From NCBI GenBank assembly GCA_947631075.1, contig CANRJU010000023.1, positions 1 to 18,018 of the forward strand: DNA of 18,018 nucleotides, in the 5' to 3' direction. The notes under the pieces are model-generated. The model made no database searches. It saw nothing but the letters and a program-made list of their open reading frames with translations, and was not told the origin of the DNA. The position numbers were made by a program, and so were the translations under genes. Source of the DNA: an uncultured Lachnospiraceae bacterium. GTDB taxonomy: Bacteria; Bacillota; Clostridia; Lachnospirales; Lachnospiraceae. Below, piece by piece: positions 15,762-18,018 of this stretch (within the stretch, counting starts at the first letter, position 1; every line of letters begins with the position of its first letter).

Positions 15762-16736
15762 ATGAATAAAATAAGTAAGCCAAAGATGACTTCAAAAGAT
15801 CTAGTAAATAAATTACGAGATGAAAAGGGTGTTACATTTAAATACATAGCGGAAGAAGAAGCAGAGAAATATTTATCACAAGTAAACAATTATTTGCGAA
15901 CTGCTTCATATAGAAAAAATTATCAAAAATATCAAAATGGCGCAATGAAAGGCAAATATATCGATTTGGATTTTGCGTATTTACAGGAGTTATCAACTAT
16001 AGACATGCATTTAAGAAATTTGATTATGAGAATGTGCATTGATATTGAGCATGATTTGAAGGTGCTTCTTTTGGAAAACCTGGAGAAAGATGATAAAGAA
16101 GATGGATATGGTATAGTTGATAATTTTTTGAAAAATAATCCGTATATTGTTAGTAAAATAGAAGCAGCCAGCGCGTCACCGTTTACCGAAAAATTAATAA
16201 AAAAATATTTTTCACTCCAATGTGTAATGGATGGAAATGGAAAACGGAAAAACAGGATAGATAATTTTGATTGTCCCGTCTGGGTATTGATGGAGTTGTT
16301 AAGTTTTGGAGATTTTATTCGATTCTATCAATACTACTACGATATAAAAGGTGATATGCCGATTGACATATCTATGATAAATCTTGTAAAAAGTTTAAGA
16401 AATGGATGTGCACATAATAATTGTATTATTGCTGATTTGAATGCAGGGAATTCCAAGCCACCGCTTGCAATTATAAAAAGAATATCTGATATGTCGGATA
16501 TAAATAAAAATCAAAGAAAAAAGAAATTATCTTGCCGAGTGGTTTTGGAATTTGTTAGTATGTTATGTGTATATGACATGATTGTGTCTGAACAAGTAAA
16601 AAAACATCAAGTCGAAAAAATGAAGATATTATTCAGTGATCGATTAAAACGGCATAAGAGCTTTTTTGAGAAAAACCAATTGATAATAAGCACGTACGAC
16701 TTTGTTTATAAGATTATAAAAAATTTATATGGATAA
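15762..16736 (+). CDS. Abi_2-family (AbiD/AbiF-like) abortive infection protein
   Basis: A 324-residue protein of the Abi_2 family, whose lactococcal members AbiD and AbiF abort phage infection. The N-terminal part TSKDLVNKLRDEKGVTFKY, EEEAEKYLSQVNNYLRTASYRKNYQKY and GKYIDLDFAYLQELSTIDMHLR is characteristic, as are the central LIMRMCIDIEHDLKVLLL and VWVLMELLSFGDFIRFY. SLRNGCAHNN contains Arg213-x4-His218, the HEPN-type ribonuclease motif, so RNA cleavage is a reasonable but untested role. AGAGGGG precedes the ATG at good spacing. The gene has its own upstream region and is not coupled to the glycan operon. Its AT-rich composition resembles the middle of the glycan cluster. A near-consensus promoter begins 12 bases after its stop. 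Confidence 0.85.
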   Translation: MNKISKPKMTSKDLVNKLRDEKGVTFKYIAEEEAEKYLSQVNNYLRTASYRKNYQKYQNGAMKGKYIDLDFAYLQELSTIDMHLRNLIMRMCIDIEHDLKVLLLENLEKDDKEDGYGIVDNFLKNNPYIVSKIEAASASPFTEKLIKKYFSLQCVMDGNGKRKNRIDNFDCPVWVLMELLSFGDFIRFYQYYYDIKGDMPIDISMINLVKSLRNGCAHNNCIIADLNAGNSKPPLAIIKRISDMSDINKNQRKKKLSCRVVLEFVSMLCVYDMIVSEQVKKHQVEKMKILFSDRLKRHKSFFEKNQLIISTYDFVYKIIKNLYG

Positions 16737-16748
16737 TAAAAAAATATA

Positions 16749-16777
16749 TTGACATTTAATCCAAAATTGCATATACT
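16749..16777 (+). promoter_or_regulatory. Near-consensus SigA promoter just behind the Abi gene
   Basis: A perfect TTGACA (16749-16754), a 17-base spacer, and TATACT (16772-16777, one mismatch to TATAAT) make the strongest promoter-like signal in the window. The start point would be near 16784. No gene with a ribosome binding site follows on this strand; instead an intrinsic terminator comes within about 60 bases. Confidence 0.7.
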
Positions 16778-16783
16778 ATGCTT

Positions 16784-16846
16784 AGAATCATAAAACACAT
16801 CTGTGTTTTAGTAAGGGCGGCGTTGCGACGGCGCTCTATTTTTTTA
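16784..16846 (+). ncRNA. Candidate small RNA of about 60-65 nt, two hairpins
   Basis: Between the promoter at 16749-16777 and the terminator at 16814-16845 lies a very short transcribed unit. It consists of a 5' hairpin, TAAAACACA (16791-16799) pairing perfectly with TGTGTTTTA (16802-16810), followed three bases later by the terminator stem. No ribosome binding site or persuasive ORF is present. I do not recognise it as a known RNA family. It might regulate or neutralise the adjacent Abi protein, but that is only a location-based guess. The start and end points are estimated from the signals. Confidence 0.45.
16814..16845 (+). terminator. Intrinsic terminator
   Basis: AGGGCGGCGT (16814-16823) pairs with ACGGCGCTCT (16828-16837) around a TGCG loop, with one G-G mismatch and one G-U pair. 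A run of seven T follows at 16839-16845. The stem is unusually GC-rich for its surroundings. It would end both the proposed small RNA and read-through from the Abi gene. Confidence 0.75.
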
Positions 16847-16899
16847 TTTATAGCAGAATCGTACATAATCAGCAGAAGGCAGAACGAGACTTTTTCCGT

Positions 16900-17154
16900 T
16901 CAGTCGGATTTCTTAGCAGCCAATTGCTGCTGTAGCTCCCGGATCAGAGCGTCCTTCTCCTGAATCTCCAAGCGGTGCGCAGCCTCTTTCTCTTTTAAAG
17001 CAGCCTCTTTCTTCTTTAGGGTCGCAGCTTGCTTTTTTAGAGCCTCCTTCCGTTCTTTTATCTCCCGTCTCAGCCGCTTAATAATCGATTCATTCGTCCG
17101 GTTAATGCTCCCTGCGATATCCTCATTTGCTAACATATCTGTAATCATATTCAT
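16900..17154 (-). CDS. Coiled-coil C-terminal domain of an Rpn-family protein, intact small ORF (possible RpnS-like product)
   Basis: Eighty-four residues. The start, MITDMLANEDIAGSINRTNE, resembles the region following the nuclease domain of Lachnospiraceae Rpn/PD-(D/E)XK transposase-family proteins. The rest is a long Lys/Glu/Ala-rich coiled coil ending in LQQQLAAKKSD. It continues in the same frame as the decayed nuclease part upstream, separated by an in-frame TAA at 17185-17187. GAGGGG lies just before the start, about three bases from the ATG at 17154 and nine from the in-frame ATG at 17148, so the second may be the real start. Rpn genes are known to make such C-terminal domains from internal starts as antitoxins. 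It could equally be an untranslated remnant of the pseudogene. Confidence 0.45.
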   Translation of the reverse strand: MNMITDMLANEDIAGSINRTNESIIKRLRREIKERKEALKKQAATLKKKEAALKEKEAAHRLEIQEKDALIRELQQQLAAKKSD

Positions 17155-17486
17155 CAGCCCCTCACGGTCTTTTGACGATATTATTTATAATATTAGTATA
17201 ACACGTTCGTACACATTTTGAAAAGACTTATTTTTCTTTAGGAAGGTTTCCATCTTATCCGTGTCCTGTATCGTCAGAAACTCCAGCCATGTGTCGATTT
17301 TCTCACCGATGCGCGGCTTTTCCTCCTTGAATACATCCAGACATATGTAAGCATAGTATTGCAAATGGATCCGTCCTCGAACTGTACCACTATGTCCAGC
17401 ACAATGCCCTTGCTGTAGCTGCTGTGGCGCAGTCCCTCGTTTGCTGCCAATGCCTCACGATTACTATGGATTATAGTAAGAAACAT
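16900..17486 (-). pseudogene. Degenerate Rpn-family (PD-(D/E)XK nuclease/transposase) gene
   Basis: Read on the minus strand, the piece 17486 to about 17370 encodes HSNREALAANEGLRHSSYS and VLDIVVQFEDGSICN, typical of the N-terminal nuclease core with its Asp-rich strand. Then roughly 100 residues expected in the family are missing. The frame changes near 17355-17375, and from there the protein resumes as YICLDVFKEEKPRIGEKID, TWLEFLTIQDTDKMETFLKK and NKSFQNVYERV. A TAA at 17185-17187 interrupts it before the coiled-coil C-terminus. The gene therefore has an internal deletion, a frameshift and a stop, and cannot make a functional nuclease. Full-length relatives have about 300 residues or more. 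The family is associated with recombination and recently with antiphage activity. Confidence 0.75.
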
Positions 17487-17652
17487 TAAAAAAGTATAAA
17501 ACTTACATAAAATAAAAAAATCCTGTTAGGTTTTTCCGATTTGAAACGTTTTATATTATAGAGGGGTAAATAATGGGTAAGTGCAGGCAGTGCCGAAAGG
17601 CCGGTTCTTGATATCATCCAAACCTCCTGTAGTTTCTTGACTCTTTATAAGA

Positions 17653-17680
17653 AAACCCCAGAGCTGACGCTCTGAGGTTT
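17653..17680 (-). terminator. Intrinsic terminator for the minus-strand Rpn gene at the right edge
   Basis: AAACCCCAGAGC (17653-17664) and GCTCTGAGGTTT (17669-17680) form a 12-base inverted repeat with one mismatch around a TGAC loop. On the minus strand the stem runs into GGTTTTCTTATAA, a short U-rich tail. It lies about 58 bases past the stop of the ORF at 17738, as expected for its terminator. The plus-strand side has no U tract. Confidence 0.65.
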
Positions 17681-17737
17681 ACGGTCTGAGTTTACTTGAA
17701 CTTATAAGGTAGGCTTTATGTCTAAAATAATTAAACT

Positions 17738-18018
17738 TTACTTTTCCCCGTAATTTGACTCCTCGTGCACCCTATGTTCATACTGCTGGTGCAGATCCAG
17801 AGCATAATCCATAGATATTCCCAGCGTGTCGCTGACATCCTCCAGAGGCTTATTTTTGTCGAACAAGCGAAAAGCAATGTTTTTGTCTCTTTCCTTAATG
17901 CCCTCTTCTCGGCCCTCATTCCGGCCAAATTCCCGGCCTTCCTCCCAGTTCTCCTGGCGCAGCGCCTTGTGGTATTTTTCCTCGTCAAATTCATATATGC
18001 TCATGTGTATCACCTCCG
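17738..18018 (-). CDS. C-terminal end of an Rpn-family protein, continuing beyond the window; internal start at 18004
   Basis: The frame is open to the right edge, so this is the tail of a gene whose 5' end lies outside. The visible protein MSIYEFDEEKYHKALRQE, ENWEEGREFGRNEGREEG, then a helix-turn-helix-like LEDVSDTLGISMDYALDLH resembles the C-terminal tail of Rpn/PD-(D/E)XK transposase-family proteins of Clostridia. An ATG at 18004 is preceded by GGAGG eight bases upstream, a good ribosome binding site within the coding frame, which would yield a separate 88-residue product. This fits the intragenic antitoxin arrangement reported for Rpn genes. Whether the upstream nuclease part is intact cannot be seen. 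It is not the same copy as the pseudogene to its left, whose tail sequence is different. Confidence 0.65.
   Translation of the reverse strand, partial: EVIHMSIYEFDEEKYHKALRQENWEEGREFGRNEGREEGIKERDKNIAFRLFDKNKPLEDVSDTLGISMDYALDLHQQYEHRVHEESNYGEK

Noticed and set aside
16778..16963. 61-codon plus-strand ORF starting right after the -10 box behind the Abi gene
   Set aside because: Its ATG directly follows TATACT, so it would precede the transcription start. It has no ribosome binding site, runs through the terminator, and its second half is the antisense of the Rpn coiled-coil frame.
17486..17617. 43-codon minus-strand ORF with AGGAGG five bases before its ATG, ending in a TAATG overlap with the Rpn fragment
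   Set aside because: The ribosome binding site is good but the protein matches no family I know, its tail is a run of Phe/Leu/Ile from AT-rich DNA, and it leads into a decayed gene. Kept here as a possibility only.

Overview
The window looks like a piece of a low-GC Gram-positive chromosome, most likely a gut Clostridia of the Lachnospiraceae type. This rests on AT-rich genes with strong GGAGG-like ribosome binding sites, some GTG starts, and Rpn-type nuclease remnants at the right end of a style common in that family. No rRNA, tRNA or CRISPR array was seen. The taxon is an inference, not a sequence match.

Positions 1-15400 form one uninterrupted plus-strand operon-like block for making and decorating a cell-surface polysaccharide. 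It opens with a phosphonate module: the 3' part of a PEP mutase gene, a Fe-dependent alcohol dehydrogenase that fits phosphonoacetaldehyde reductase, and phosphonopyruvate decarboxylase. Together these would turn phosphoenolpyruvate into 2-hydroxyethylphosphonate. A very AT-rich middle follows: a GT2 glycosyltransferase, a Wzy-like polymerase, a HAD-type protein split by a -1 frame change at a classic A_AAA_AAG slippery site, a second GT2, a dTDP-sugar 3,4-ketoisomerase (FdtA/QdtA type), a membrane acyltransferase, a DegT/FdtB-type sugar aminotransferase and a Wzx-like flippase. The block ends with a more GC-balanced trio: an ATP-grasp ligase, an NAD-dependent epimerase/dehydratase and a class III aminotransferase. 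The likely product is a Wzx/Wzy-type glycan containing a 3-amino-3,6-dideoxyhexose and perhaps a phosphonate substituent. The enzyme that would attach the phosphonate is not evident in the window.

Positions 15401-16850 hold a separate unit: a roughly 360-base leader with a candidate promoter and two inverted repeats, an Abi_2-family (HEPN-like) abortive-infection gene, and directly behind it a near-consensus promoter followed within about 65 bases by an intrinsic terminator and no convincing ORF. That last pair is a candidate small RNA gene.

Positions 16900-18018 lie on the minus strand and hold two Rpn (PD-(D/E)XK nuclease/transposase family) remnants. One is internally deleted, frameshifted and interrupted by a stop, but its C-terminal coiled-coil ORF is intact. 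The other is the C-terminal end of a gene running off the window, with its own internal ribosome binding site. Both C-terminal ORFs resemble the intragenic antitoxins (RpnS) reported for Rpn genes.
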